A stretch of 64,000 nt of DNA from Platerodrilus igneus (GCA_036346225.1 JARFIW010001480.1:10075001-10139000), one strand, 5' to 3'. Shown: positions 9,671-22,800, numbered from the stretch's first letter. The notes: generated by a model not told the origin, from the sequence alone. Numbers and translations are program-made.

Positions 9671-12600
9671 TGTCGTACAAGATTGATTTTTCTTTTTGCC
9701 CTAAAAGGAGCAGTTTTTGATTGCTTTAGGATTCGCTCTGAATAGAGCGTCGGTGTAAACCGAGTTCCGGCGCCCATGATGTATACCACTGCAGCTTGAA
9801 GTTCAGCTCATTCGGGTGCCTTTGTAGAAATGCGCAGGGATGATCTGAAGTTTCTCGTTGTTTGTAGTTTCAAGTCATAATGCTTGCGATGTTTAGTCTT
9901 TCGGGATTAAACTTCCTCTAGGTTCCACGCTGCGCTGCAGAAATAAATTAATATCCCGCCAAGTAAAATTTCACTTGCAAATATTAGTAGAAAACAATTT
10001 TAGTTTTCGAGAACTATTTTTTTTTGCAAAAGGCGCGAAGAGAACATGTGTTACATAAGTACCAATTAAAGCATTGTACAAACGTTTTGCGATAAAATGT
10101 ATGTTGAAGCTTGTTATCAACTCTGAAAATTTTTCTTTTTAGTTTGTAGTTAGCGAAGCAAACAATTCTCCTGCATTATGTCATATAAACAAAAACTTAT
10201 GCGGCGAGCGCTTTTGTGATATTCATACAATGCACAAAAGATCTTTGTTATAACTTTTCCACAAACAGCTAAAATTCTGTGCGCTTTTGTAAATAAGAAT
10301 AATAGATCGTCGGATTCCGATTAAACATTCCGCAGGTATCGAAAATATTTATTAGTTACGTGAAATTTGTTTTGCGCCGATCGGTATTGATCGTGTGTTG
10401 TGAATGATCGCCGAAGATCACTAAAGTGTCACTTTTACTGCCCAGGAGTAAAAGTAGTGTAATGCAAATCTAACGTTCACCTAAGGGCCCCGAAGTCCCT
10501 GTATAAACTTTGTCAACTTACGATTGATGTTTATGCGAAAGTAACCCCAGAAATGATGCTTCATAATGTCAGAGAAGGATTTACGGACAGGATGTTTACC
10601 TGCAAGACATGCCAGGTGAAATTTCGGGCATCTTTTAAAATAAGAAGTGTGTTATATTTTTTAAATTTTTTCATCTTTGTCAAAATTATTGGTTGTCATG
10701 TGAAAGCAACCGAATCAAATGTGATCAAATTTAGAAGAAGATTTAGTACGAAAATACCTTTAAATTGATGTATCGCTCAACCCTCTTTTCCATAAAAGAA
10801 AGTTTCAAAATGACATCCTTTTGAAACTTTCAGTTGTCATATTCATGTCAAAAAATAGTAATTTTACTTTACATAAACTGTCTAAATTATACGGGGAAAA
10901 CTGTAACCATTTTAAAATTAAGGAGATGGGGTTGACTGAACTCTTAGTGTTCATTATATGCATAAGGCTCGTTACGGTTTTCCTTGCGGACAAGAAAAAA
11001 AGTATAGTAAACAAAGAAATTAGTTCGCACCGAGTACCGTAACAAAAAGAAATCCAAAGAATACCTTACTAGCTTAAAAGTCTAAGAGTGAGGTCAGTCA
11101 CAAACAAAAAAGATAAAGAAAACCTCAAGCTAGAAAATTTATGTACAAAACTTTTAATTAAAAGAAAATTCCAAAAAAAGGAAACCAACCCGCGTAGAAA
11201 ACATCCTCATCCAGAAAAAATAATTAATCCACTCCTTAATTGCCTCAAACCAATTTTTAACCTCACTTCTAATATTTACATAAAACAAAATTAAGCAAAT
11301 CAACAACATATATAGTGGATTATTTTCAGCCACTTGTTTACCACAATTTTTAAATATTTGGCACTTCGTTATATTAAAAATAGTCATAAAATTATAAATA
11401 TATTTACCTAGTGTCCACGAGCAGTTCTTCCTGATAAGTAGACGCCAAAAAAAATTTGATGTAATAGTAAACAACAGTAATAAAAGGAAAAATGAACCTG
11501 CACTGACCGAAATGCATTTTGCAGCAGCTGTAGCAAAAAATAATTATGTAATAACGTCACACGTATATAATAGTGTAACCCTAAATTTCTATATAGAAAA
11601 TTTTATGTTAATCTTATTTTATAATTCATATTCAACCAATAACAGCTGTCGCTTTAGCATATTCCTACGATTTGAGCAAAATAAGTTTAATTTTCACACC
11701 AGAACATCCGCGGTTGTGCGATGAGTAACCTTAAAAGAAAACCTAGAAAAAGAAAACCAGATCTAATTTTCCCTGAGAAAAATCATCAAAACGATGTAGA
11801 AAAGAAACAACAAGCCGTACAGCTTGGCATAACGTTTCTGTTTTAAGCTTATCAAAGCGTAATCTTGAAGGTTCTAGTCGACATTTGCTGGATCACATTT
11901 TACACTATAATTTAGAAATCGACAAAATTCAATAAAACCTTCTGTTATAACACATATTACGCATTAGTAACTCTAAATGGAGCGAAACTCATTTTAGTAC
12001 CGCTTGACTGAATATGAAAATTTTATCTCACGAATTTATTTATATTCAACCAAAATATGTTCAGTGTTCACTTCTGGGTATTAGAACTGCAATCTGTGGA
12101 GGTAAGTATGAAAACGAATCCAATAGTCCCGTGACTTTTACGATCATACGTCACTATTGACTAAAAATATTCCACAAATTTCATTTTTAGCTTATTAAAG
12201 GAGATGGCATATTTCTAATTTTGCACAATCGAAACTAAATGTTTCTTAAAAAGGAATCGTCCTAGATATATACCATACAACCAATTTATGGTTTCATTCT
12301 AGCAAACAAAACTGCAATCGATAATGGAAAAACGCTATTAACGTCTGTCTAAAGAACCAGTCGTAGCGCTTCAAAACATCACAAAATTTCACCAAAATTT
12401 CGCAGATATTAAGTACCCGTAGGATGTGTTGCCTAACTTCTTGCATAAAATTACAGAAATTCAACATAAACCAACGTATAATTTAATTCCAATGCGGTGT
12501 AAAGATAAACGAAGCAAAAATTTCAATGGATCGAAATTTGTGTTTGTAAACCATCTTGTAAAAAACACGTATTTTTCTCATTGTAATATTTTCTAAAACA

Positions 12601-14289
12601 AACGTTACTGATAATCGAATACCATATTTTCAACGCTATATCAATATAGAATAGATTGAAGCATTTTTAAATTACAACTAAATATTTTAATAAAATCCTA
12701 CAGGGTGATCAATAAGCTACGTTAGAATTGAGAAGGCGGTTGAAATTGTTAATGAATACACTCAACCGTGAAAAGGGAGCAAGAAATGTAAAATTTCAAC
12801 ACGAAGAACGAAAATATTCGCGTACAGGAACTACTCGTAAGTCTGTCTATTAAATACAGAAAAGTCATTCCTAGTTGCTTCTAAGTTACACACAGTTACA
12901 CATTCGACCGTATTGTACCCCGATCTTAAAGACACAGAATCTCCTTAAAACTATCCAAGTATATGCATATAATCAAGTAATAAAATTTTGTTACCGCATA
13001 GTGATTAAATTTTTTAATCTTCCTTTTGTTAAATTATTTTTACATTATTTTCTGCAAATTTTGTTTATACTAATAAAACATGTCACATTTCAATTTGGAT
13101 AATCATCCAACCAACTAACAGAAAAAATGCCAACCTTGCACACCTCTTTTTTACAAAAACATTTTTCTGAAAATAATATTCTATCTTTTTTATAATAAAC
13201 GGCACCCATAACGTTGATTTTGGAGACACTAGCAAAAATAAAAAGGGGAGGGATCCATAATACCAGATAGCAGCTGCCAGCTCTACTTACTGGTGCAACC
13301 TGAAGGATCCATTTATAACTATCCAAATCTAGCTAAACTAGTTTTTACTAATGGTTTTGAATTTTTGAGCGTGCGCCAAATTTATTAATAACGAATTCGG
13401 CTATTGCTTGCTCTATAAATTTACAAAGTCGTCCTCCCTAGTCTAAGTAATTTATTCTAACTTCAGCCTATGTTCGTCCTTAACGTTCCCTATCATTCTC
13501 CATCTGACTTATTCTAATTTAAGTCTTTTTTCCTATAGATACTACAACCATAAATAGGCAAAGCGCGGAACAAAGCAAATCAAGCGACAAACGTATAAAT
13601 ATATAAATGTACAATACAGGTATAAAAATATAAATATCTAATTATATAACAGTGCATAGAATAGCAAAAGCATAACTTAAATTATTGGGTGCAATCGCAT
13701 AAGCAATGCGTGGATTGCCGTCCTCGTTTAAAATTAATTGCAAAATTGACTTTTTTATACAAATCAAAGCTTATACTAGTACAGCCGCCACAATATTTAC
13801 AAATACCTCGAATATAAATTTATCCAGGATCCAAAGATTTGATCGTCTGTCTATATAAATTAACGTCTTACTGCTAATGGAAGGTGGATATGCACTGCTA
13901 ATATCCTGGTGGGGTATACATTAAATGTCCTGGGGAATCACAATCACTGTCACTTTTCAGTCTTGGGAGTGTGTGTACGGTTTCACTGTATTTTCGTTTT
14001 CTTGTTCAATATATTACTGATTTATAGTATTAGTTTAGTTTAATTAGGATATTTGTTTTATGGTAGTTATTATTATTACCCCTGTTTAAAAATTTGATTT
14101 AATTACCGGTTTCGTTCTGCGTGTTTAGGTAAGGAAGTGATTAGTTTAGCGTGAAATTCATTGTGTATATTTAGATATGTAGGTGTTTTATTTTTTGTTT
14201 TTGCTTATTTCTTTGTATTTTTTGGGTATTTTTTTTAAATTAAGTTTATATCATTCCGCAAAATAAATTTATGCCAAGTCTTCAACACT
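9671..14289. other. Long AT-rich stretch without recognisable genes
   Basis: The first few hundred bases may include the Jockey-1 5' untranslated region. After that I find only short, low-complexity frames on both strands. A mariner-like phrase (TACAGGGTGATC) occurs at about 12.7 kb, but no inverted partner was found. A perfect 13-bp hairpin is at 10798-10831. Confidence 0.5.
10798..10831. repeat. Perfect 13-bp hairpin
   Basis: GAAAGTTTCAAAA pairs exactly with TTTTGAAACTTTC across the 8-nt loop TGACATCC. The complementarity does not extend outward, so the stem is too short for a typical microRNA precursor. Its role is unknown. Confidence 0.7.
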
Positions 14290-14389
14290 ACCTCCTTGTT
14301 TTAAAGCCCTCCCCCGCCTTTCCTTTAACCTACTATTTCAAACAAGCTTTCTCCGGTTTACGCCCATTTCTTGGCGTTCAGTCTCGCAA

Positions 14390-14625
14390 CCCTTCCCGCA
14401 AACTCCCTCAACCTTCTGATTAGCTATTCCTGGAATTTTTCCAAGCTCTTGGACAATTTTAGCTCCTCGATAGCTAGTTCTCTGTTAGCCATCTCAATTG
14501 GGCAGTTGAACAGCATGCGCTCGGCGTTTTCTGCACTCCACCGCATTCGCTCTATTGAGATGCTTTCCCCAGATGCAGAGCGCCGAACCCATCGGAAATT
14601 ACTTCATTCTTTAGACGATCTCCGC
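14390..14625 (-). pseudogene. R1-like non-LTR ORF2 C-terminal fragment
   Basis: On the minus strand, across one frameshift, the text includes GFGALHLGKAS, ECGGVQ and NAERMLFNCPIEMANRELA. This fits the C-terminal cysteine/histidine-type motif after the reverse transcriptase of R1- and Jockey-like elements, where a CxxC pair is followed by an ENAEH.LF.CP-type block. An in-frame stop and the frameshift show it is dead. It abuts unrelated plus-strand gag-like sequence on its right. Assignment to the R1 rather than the Jockey clade is inference. Confidence 0.6.
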
Positions 14626-14659
14626 ATTTCTTTCGAAACAAAAATAGAAAATTCTCGCC

Positions 14660-15387
14660 CCGCTACTACTACGGTAGTTATTCTTATCCTATTCACATTT
14701 TTTCTACTGAACCGGATTTCGCTTATAAGTCTGCTACGATTGAGAAAAATACTTTTACTTTATATGCCCGAACTATTACGATTCTTCCTACGCCTACGGG
14801 TAGATCAAATATTTTTCTGTACTTTCTTCTGTTTCTATTATTATGTGTACTTCTACTCGTCGGGCCGCATGCTTCAATTGCGACTCTCCTGGTCATGTTT
14901 CTACATGTTGTACTTGTCCTCAAAAACTGCATTGCTATGGTTGAGGGCATAAGGGAGTTACTCGCCGCTACTGTCCTAACTGTTATCCTACTACTAAAAG
15001 GTCTTCGAATAAGACTCCGAATTCTGTCCTGAATTCTAGGAGTCAAATTTCTTCTGCTTCTAATTCTACGTTCCCTTCTGTATCTCATCCCGGTCATCTT
15101 ATTACTACTACCAAAACATATCCTTCTTTGGCAAATATGGCTTCGAACAAAATTTCTTCCGTTTCTGGTTCTACGTCCTTTTCTGTACCTCCTGATCGTC
15201 GTACTAGCATCACCACATATCCTTTTCAGCCATATGAACCTTCAAACTATAATGTTGATCTTTATGGTTATCATGCTTCTATTTACCGAACACTTTGTAA
15301 TAAGAACCAAATTTCTTGCGTCCTTAGCTGTTCGAACGCTGTGGACTGTGCCTCCTCCATCATTGGATCCCATAATTCAAATTAGTG
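14660..15387 (+). pseudogene. Retroelement gag-like frame with zinc knuckles
   Basis: From about 14823 a frame encodes CFNCDSPGHVSTCC, a CCHC knuckle (C-x2-C-x4-H-x4-C). It is followed by CPQKLHCYG, where a TGA stop falls at the expected next cysteine, and then RRYCPNC. This paired-knuckle layout resembles the gag of the LTR element at 23.1 kb (CWNCHQLGHFQIDC then CYKCG...CPRC). After the knuckles the frame continues as a Ser/Thr/Pro-rich region to a stop at 15387. The part upstream of the knuckles (14660-14820) needs a frameshift to join. No protease or reverse transcriptase follows. Confidence 0.55.
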
Positions 15388-15938
15388 ACTTACAGGTAGC
15401 CACTCAGGAGTCTATTCCTGCTTTCTTAAATGATTCTACTCAAGAAATTCCTATCGTGTCTGCAATCGCAGATGTAGCTGCAGTGACGATAACTCCTAAT
15501 ACCGTCCGAGATGATCCTGTTGAAGTTAATGAGCCTATTGTTGTTGTTGTCAAAATTTTATCTGTTCCTGTTTCTTTATCTGCTGTTATAGAGGAAGCAG
15601 TTCCTATTGTGGCTGAAGTTTTGCCTGCTCCTAATCCTTTATCTGACGTTGTTTTTATTTTTTTCTATGTTGACGAAGTTCAACCTGATGCTGCTCCTTT
15701 TGATAAAGTTCTTCTTAATTCTGTTTCTTTATCTAATGCTGATAAAATTCTACTTGCTTCTGTTCCTTTATCTAAGATTGTTGAAATTCTATCTGATGTT
15801 CCTTTATCTACTGTTGATGAAATTCTACTAGACTCTGTTCCTCTATTTACTGTCGATGAAGGTAAACTAGCTTCTACTTCTTTATCGAATGTTGATGAAA
15901 TTCTGCGGGGTTCTGTTCCTTTATCTAAACGTAACTGA
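15234..15938 (+). pseudogene. Repeat-rich continuation of the gag-like frame
   Basis: This 234-codon frame overlaps the end of the zinc-knuckle frame by about 150 nt in a +1-shifted phase and probably continues the same protein after a frameshift near 15350-15385. It is rich in Val, Ser, Pro and Asp. Its second half is a degenerate 13-residue tandem repeat close to PLSTVDEILLDSV. The first in-frame Met at 15234 lies in sequence that belongs to the other frame, so it is not a credible start. I do not recognise the repeat domain. Confidence 0.4.
15640..15930 (+). repeat. In-frame 39-bp tandem repeats
   Basis: About seven units of roughly 39 bp (one is 36 bp) begin with a version of CCTTTATCTA and contain GTTGATGAAATTCTACT. 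Period and frame match, so the repeat arose in a coding context. Units are well diverged from one another. Confidence 0.75.
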
Positions 15939-16041
15939 TGTGTTCTCAGATTCTGTTTATTTTTGTAATGTTGATACTTTTTACAACCAATGATGTTTCT
16001 TTTTCTATCGTTGACTTTCTTACAACCAATCCTAAAAACAA

Positions 16042-16350
16042 ATGGCTTTTTTCATAACGTGTAATGACTTTCCTCAACCACAACCACCACTACTACTTCC
16101 ACTCTCGCCGCTACCTCCTCAACCGCATACTACAACTACTACACCCCTTGTTGTTCCTGTTTTGCGGAAAACTGCCCAAAAGAAGCAGAAAATATTCTAT
16201 ACTGATTCAAAGCCTGAAGATATAGGTCGTCGTAATCGTAATGTTCTTGATCTTGCTTTGTTGTCCTTTTGGCGACGCAAACGTTTTAAACCCCATCGCT
16301 GGTTGGCGTCCCCACTTTCCATGCTCACTCTGTCCTTCCTTACGAATTGA
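16042..16350 (+). pseudogene. Short Pro-rich frame, unrecognised
   Basis: A 102-codon frame has a proline-rich start followed by a basic segment (IGRRNRNVLDLALL, WRRKRFKPHRW). It follows the repeat-rich frame in a different phase and could be the degraded C-terminus of the same element protein. No domain is recognised. Confidence 0.25.
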
Positions 16351-16455
16351 TTTCTGCAGTTTACGTTTTCTTGTTTTCTAAATAACTTTCTTGTTTTGAT
16401 TAGTTTTTTTCACTTTATTGGTCGTTATTCTCTTCTTATCATTCCGCCAGCACTC

Positions 16456-16674
16456 TCTTTGTACCAAACTTCGTGTGGGTCCGCATTACAACAGTCCCAC
16501 GGTGAGACCTGCTTGTCGTAAGAGGCGATTAGAGTTGTCCAACACATACACACACATTTCCGCTTGGTTCTCTTTTCTTTCGTTCTCTCCTTGTATCCCA
16601 AACCGTGTGGGTCCGGATTAGAATAGTCCTACGGTAAGACCTGTCTGTGGTAAGAGGCGACACAATCGGTCCAC

Positions 16675-16720
<46 letters not shown>

Positions 16721-16850
16721 TTTTTGTTTGATTCTCCTTTCTTTCGTTCTCTCCTTGTATGCCAACCCCGTGTGGGTCCTGTCGTAAGAGACGACTAAAG
16801 CGGTCCTTCACATACACACGCACACACACACACTTATTATGTTCTTGCTT
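16456..16850 (+). repeat. Tandem repeat of about 100-165 bp with CA tracts
   Basis: Three units begin near 16456, 16590 and 16753. Each starts CTTGTA(T/C)CC, has GTGTGGGTCC and GTAAGAG(G/A)CGA, and ends in a CA-rich tract; the longest CA run is about 16676-16716. The first two also share ACGGT(G/A)AGACCTG; unit 3 lacks that internal piece. They lie downstream of the gag-like frame and may be its 3' untranslated region. Confidence 0.75.
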
Positions 16851-17022
16851 TTTTTGTTCTGTCCTCTTCTTGCAGTTTTGGTGCTGCTATCCTATGATTT
16901 TTGGTTTTAGTTTTACTGTTCCGTTCCCTTCCTTTCCCTATCCTTCTGCTGTTTTCTTACCGTTAGTTTTCATACGGACTTTATGAAATTTTTCGATCCA
17001 CTTCCTGTGGTAGGTGCTTTCT

Positions 17023-17321
17023 TCTGGCGGCTCCGTGGCGTAATTGGTGTGTGTGTGACTACCACGCCCAAGGTCCCGGGTTCGAATCCCGACACGGTCC
17101 GCTTGAAAAATGTTAGGCGAGCATTTTTCACAAAAATACACCCTCGTTCGAATGAGAGGTAAAATGGAGGTCCCGTGTGTGAGTGTTGTCACGCACATTA
17201 AAGATTCCTACCTTGCTTGGAACAGCAAGGGTTTGGCAAAATTCCAAATTTTCCAGGTAAAAAGCTCGCTTCCTGGCCAATGTAATACCTTCGGGTGGAG
17301 CATTGGAAAATCACTTGTAGA
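17023..17321 (+). mobile_element. tRNA-derived SINE, copy 2
   Basis: This well-preserved copy starts near 17026 with GGCGGCTCCGTGGCG. It has an A-box-like TGGCGTAATTGG and a clean B box, GGTTCGAATCC. The body matches the other copies, including GTGTGTGAGTGTTGTCACGC and the tail GGAGCATTGGAAAATCA. A 14-bp flanking duplication with one mismatch (ggtaggtgcttttct-like) is at 17009-17022 and 17322-17335. Confidence 0.9.
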
Positions 17322-17335
17322 GGTAGGTGGTTTCT

Positions 17336-17782
17336 AGATCTTTTTTCTTTTCTTTGGAAACTAGGACTTAGTCGACTTTCGGCCTAGTTGGCTATTCTAT
17401 TTATCGGCTCGATATTCTTTATATCTGCCGGATTCCCCAATTGCGAAACAACAATTTTCTTCTCGATATGCCTAGTTCCAATACCGAAAACTTCAACCAT
17501 ATCTCGTCCTGCGATTACGAATTTCCCTGATAACAAACTCGATAGGACGAATCCTGCTAATAACTAACTTCACTTCCGTGGATGTGGTTCTGTGTCCCCT
17601 CGTTGGTTGCCGGGCGTTCCTGACCTTGCAACACTCTCCCAAACACATGCCGCATACAACATCGCCGGTTCTATTTCTCCCGCATACTGCTATATATATT
17701 TTCTAATCAACCATAGATCACGCCCCAGACCATGGGCGGTAGTGTAAGTTATCAAAAAAATCGTGGTTGATTTTCTATACCT
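17336..17782. other. Spacer between SINE-2 and the Ty3/gypsy element
   Basis: No gene or element end is recognised. The sequence is less AT-rich than its surroundings. Confidence 0.5.
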
Positions 17783-19594
17783 TGTTACAGGCGGAAAAGC
17801 TACTAAGTATATATTTTCCAGTAAAATTATAAAATGGGGGCGGCCTGTAAAACAAAAATTAAAGGGAGGTCACCGGCACTAGCTAGCGGAAGGTCGTGAA
17901 TCATATAGAGGGTTAAAATTTTGCATAAAGGGTTAAATTAATCTATAATATACTACAAAAAGAGTTTGGCACTTACCTTTCATAAATATTGTGGCTTAAT
18001 GACAATTACCAAGGGCGCCAGACAAGTCGAGAATGTCCAAATGTTCGTGCAAAACCTTGAGAGACTTGTCATCCCAAGGAGGACAATTGTTCCTTTTAAT
18101 CAATTCCTAACTTTTTTACTACTTATGCAACTTCCATGATAAAAAAAAATAAAAAAAAACTATCGACTTAATCAACGGCAACCAAAACTATTTAATTCAC
18201 AGAGCAATAAACGTGAACCTCTTACATTCATTGATTTTAATTTAGAAATTTAATTGAATAGGTGAATATGGAATTATGAAAATTTTGCGTACATAAGTAA
18301 TTCACAAACACTATATATGAAAGAAAACTTATATTATAAATCTTACACTAAATTAATCCTACGGTTTATGGCCAAAACGTCCTAACAAATAAACTAACTA
18401 AAAATTGGTTATGCTACTTAACTATAAAAACTTACTTACTAAAAATCGTCCATTGTTTGATGGCTTGCCTTCCAACGTAGAACAGCTCTTAAATTGGGGG
18501 AGAGAATCTCGCTTGTTGCTCTTGTTTGTAATTTTTAAATAATTGAATGGCACACGAACCCGGCAGGATCTTATTGATAATATCACTTAACTTGTGCGTT
18601 ACACGCTTACAAGCTTTTTATTATTACTTTATACCTTGTATCACTATAAATCCGCGAACATACGGGCGTAATCCTCGCGAATGGAAGAGTTAATTACTCC
18701 TTTCCAATTTCACTATCGTGATGCTAAGTGAAATTTCATATCTGTGATGCCGGAGAACGCTACCCGCGAACTTCTGTGGCTACGTTTCTACCTTTTTACC
18801 ACGGACAGCCCCATTGGAATCTTCCTGTCTTTTGACTAAAGCCTTAAGTTATATAGATTAATTCCTACCCTAACCATTTTTTACGTCATTTTCTGTTATC
18901 CAATATCTTAACAGAACCTCCCACAAAACAAGATTTCAGAAACCAAATCCAACCCCTTTCGAGATGAGGGTCACGGAAGCGATTATTTTTCTAAGGGTTT
19001 AAATATATTATATTTTCTAAGAATTTCTTAATTACTGAATTGTGGACCATACCCGTTGACGACAGTAGTCTGCCATTAACAAAAGATCGGTTAACCCACT
19101 TGAGCCGAAATGGATTTTAAATACAATGGATGTCTCCAGACTACTTAAAATTACTTGCAATCTTTGAACAAATCAAATTGGAAATAGTTTTTGTTATTTA
19201 CAATGTTTCGTTTTCTATAACCCGCTGTCAATCAAAGAAATTATTAAACAAATTAAGCTTTTCAACAGAAAATTGCTTTTCTTTATTTACGTTAAAAGCT
19301 ACTATTCCATTTTAATTTTATCAGATTCGTCAATCTGTAACCGACCTAAGCTTTAAGAGGTTTATTGTATTAAATTTACAAGGGTAGAGCTTTAAATTAT
19401 GATGACCTGCCGCTGGAATTTCTAATAGTTTAGTCTTAAGCTATTTGTAAACCTTGGTCTTTTATTATAAGGGAGCCTAACTAAAATATGAAAGTAATTT
19501 ATTGTGGAATTTTTGTCTATAAGTTATATAAGTTACTGAATTTTAATTAATTAATTAATTTGTTTATTAGTTAACATTACCAAATAATGTTACA
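17783..19594 (-). repeat. 3' LTR of the Ty3/gypsy element
   Basis: It begins TGTTACAGGCGG and ends AATGTTACA on the plus strand, and is 1812 bp long. It matches the other LTR with scattered substitutions. It keeps a 17-bp segment near 18660-18685 that the 5' LTR lacks; the solo LTR also keeps it, so the 5' LTR carries the deletion. Confidence 0.93.
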
Positions 19595-19602
19595 CTCCCC
19601 TT
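19595..19602 (-). promoter_or_regulatory. Polypurine tract of the Ty3/gypsy element
   Basis: On the minus strand GTAAGGGGAG directly precedes the LTR start TGTAACA, the position expected for the plus-strand primer. Confidence 0.65.
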
Positions 19603-19819
19603 ACAAAAGGGGATGTTTTCCAAAAATCTTGTGTTATACGAGATTCACTCTTTCATTCCTATTTACTAACTTATCCTTTTCTATCCTTATCCTTATCCTA
19701 ACTAGTATTCTTAAAACTAAGTTTTTGTTTAAAATTTCAATACTATACGCGTCGTTCTCAAGTTTCTTAATTATTAATATTAGGTTATTCTTATTAATAT
19801 TAGGTTTTCATAACTATTT

Positions 19820-22800
19820 TTATTCGTCATATCTAATTGGATTTGCTTTTAATTCTTTAACATGCCAAACTACTCTGGATTGACCTGTTTCGTCGGCTAA
19901 TTCATAAGTGTTTGTTGAAACTTTTTCTGTTATGGTAAAAGGACCTACATATTTCGGTGCTAATTTGGCATTGAAATACTTTGATGCGTCCGAGAGTACA
20001 AAATTTTTCTTCCAGACTGTATCTCCCACTGAAAATACTACTTCTCGTCTACGTAAATCATAGTTATGTTTTGATTTATTATACGCTATTTCTAATTTCT
20101 TTGTTATTTCCTGGTATACTTTATTTAATTCTCGATTAGTTGTTTTCTTTCTGAAAATTGAATATCGCTTAAGTTTTCTGAATCAGTTATTTCACCAAAA
20201 GAGGAACTATCTATTACCATTTCTCTACTAAAATTTGCGAAATATGGCGACATGCCTATTACTTCATGAACTGCGGTACGAACAGCGCACGAAACCATGG
20301 GTAATATCTTGTCCCATAATCTCTGATTATCTGACACATAAGATGCCAACATTGTCTGTAAAAAACTCGGTTGACTCGTTCAACAGGATTTGCTTGTGGG
20401 TGATAATATGCATTAAAAATAATTTTGGATTTGTATTTGTTCATTAAATTTTTTAATAAATGACTTCGAAATTGTACACCGTTATCTACTAGAACATATT
20501 GTGGTGCTCCGAAAAGTAAAATTATAAACTCTTCTATCTTTTGAACTACGGACGACGCAGTGGCTTGTCTTAACGGGAAAAACAAAGGAAATTTTGTAAA
20601 TGTATCAACTACGGATAAAATACATGTATGTCCTTTAGTAGTCCTAGGTAGTGGACCTACTAAATCTATGGATATCATTTGCCAAGGTTTGGAAATTATT
20701 GTATGTCTTGACATTTTTCCTGCTGGAAGTTTTTACTCTGGTTTGTGTGAAATACAAATTTTACATTGGTTTATATATTTTGCTACTTCTGCACGTAATT
20801 TCGGCCAAAAATATTTCTGAGATATCTTTTCATAAGTTTTAAAAATTCCTAAATGACCAGCCGTCGGTTCATCATGAAAACGTTTTAAAATTTCTTTCCT
20901 TTGTGATTTTGGAATTACTTCTTTCCAGTTGTCTGTCTCTTCGGTTAAATTTGGAAATTTTGGTTTAACATGTTTAAATAATTTCTGGTCTATTACTTTC
21001 GAACGATTATATTTTATAGGATATTTTTCAACATTATTAATCATCTTTTTACACCAATTGTCATACTGAATATTTGATTTTTGAATTTCTTCTTTATTGT
21101 TTTTAGTATTTTGGTTTACAATTTTTGTGTCTGGTATTATTAGCGTAGAATTTTCAGAGTTGTTTTCATTTTTAATTTGAATAGTTTCAATTATTGGTAC
21201 AGCCCTCGATAATGCATCTGGGACTACATTATATTTGCCTTTTTTATGAATTATGTCAAAGTCGTATTGTTGTAATTTGATGGCCCATCTACACAGTCGA
21301 CCATTTGCATTTTGTAAATTGTTTAACCAAATTAAAGAATGATGATCCGTAATGACGGTAAAATGTGTTCCTTCTATATATGGACGTAACTTTTCTATAC
21401 TGAATAGAACTGCTAAACACCCCTTTTCTGTTACGGTAAATTTCCTCTCATTTTGAGTTAGAGATCTTGAAATATAACATGTTCGTTTCCATCTATACTT
21501 TGCGTCAACACACCCGAAATTCCATAGTCTGATGCGTCACACTGAATTGTAAATTCGTATTCGTAATTTGGGCAAGTTAAAATTGGTGCTGAAATTAGGC
21601 AATTTTTTATATTGGAAAAGGCTGTTTCGCAACACTTCCCAAACAAATTTTCTATTTTTCCTCAACAATGCGGTCAATGGCGCTATAATGGTACTATATC
21701 CCTCAATAAATCGACGATACCAAGAAGCCATTCCGATTATTCGTCTTACTTCTTTTACAGTTTTTGGTGTTGGTATTTCTAAAATAGCTTTTACTTTATC
21801 TGGATCTACTGAGAGACCGTTTTCATTTATTACGTAACGTAAATATTTTAGTTCACTCTTACAAAAGTGACATTTTTCTTTACTTAAAGTCAGTCCAGCG
21901 CGTGAAAGTCTGTTAAAAACTTCCTGCAATATTTCTAGGCGTTTGTCAAAAGAGTTTGTCAAAATTATGACGTCATCTAGGTAGCAAAATACGAAAGGTT
22001 CTAATTCTGGACCTAAAACTTTATCTATCAATCTAGACCATGTACTGGGTGCATTTGAAAGACCCATAGGTAAACGTGTAAATTCAAATAACCCTCGATT
22101 AGGTATAAGGAAAGCTGTATATTTATAAGAATCTTTATCTAGTGGAATTTGAAAATAAGCGGATTTAATGTCTAAAGTTGTAATAAATTTCGCGTCGCGC
22201 AATTTGGAGAAGACGTACGGAATTGGATACGCGTCCTTTTCTGTTACTTTGTTTAACTTCCTGAAATCTACTACAAAACGATAGGAATTGTCTTTTTTCT
22301 TCACTAGAAGAATTGGATTTGACCATGAACTGTTTCGTTTTTGAACTACTCCTAATTGTAATAATTTATCTAACTCGCTATCTATATGTTTTTGCATTGT
22401 AGGTGAAACTGGATAGTATCTTTGCTTAATTGGTTCGCTATTAACTTTAATTTTATGGTATACTAAATCGGTACGGCCTAAATCAGGTAAATCAAAAAAA
22501 TATTTATCAATACTGGTATCTAACAGTTTTCTTTGTGCTACTGTTAAATCTAATGTCGAATGTAAAATCGGTTCTTTCTTTTCGATAGTATCTAATTTTG
22601 CAAAGGTGTATTCGCCTTTAAAAATGTCTGGTATTATTCCTATATTTTCCAAAAATCTATTCCTAAAACTAAAGTATGCTGAACATCTGGTACTATCAAA
22701 ACGTCTAACACCACTAAACGTTGTTTTAATCTAATGGGCAACGTAACTGTTCCCAAAACTTTTAAAATTTTACCATTTGCCAATTGACATTCTTCTTCTT

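Noticed and set aside
10798..10831. microRNA precursor
   Set aside because: The stem is only 13 bp with an 8-nt loop and no outward pairing.
12697..12745. Mariner end at TACAGGGTGATC
   Set aside because: No inverted partner or transposase sequence was found nearby.
14371..14952. 193-codon plus-strand frame as a protein
   Set aside because: Its first half is antisense to an R1-like ORF2 fragment and its second half is out of phase with the zinc-knuckle frame; the translation is a low-complexity artefact.
15640..15930. CRISPR-like array
   Set aside because: Repeats are contiguous, lack spacers, keep a reading frame and lie in eukaryotic DNA.
17026..17105. tRNA gene at the SINE heads
   Set aside because: The cloverleaf is incomplete and the sequence continues into a SINE body repeated four times in the window with target duplications.
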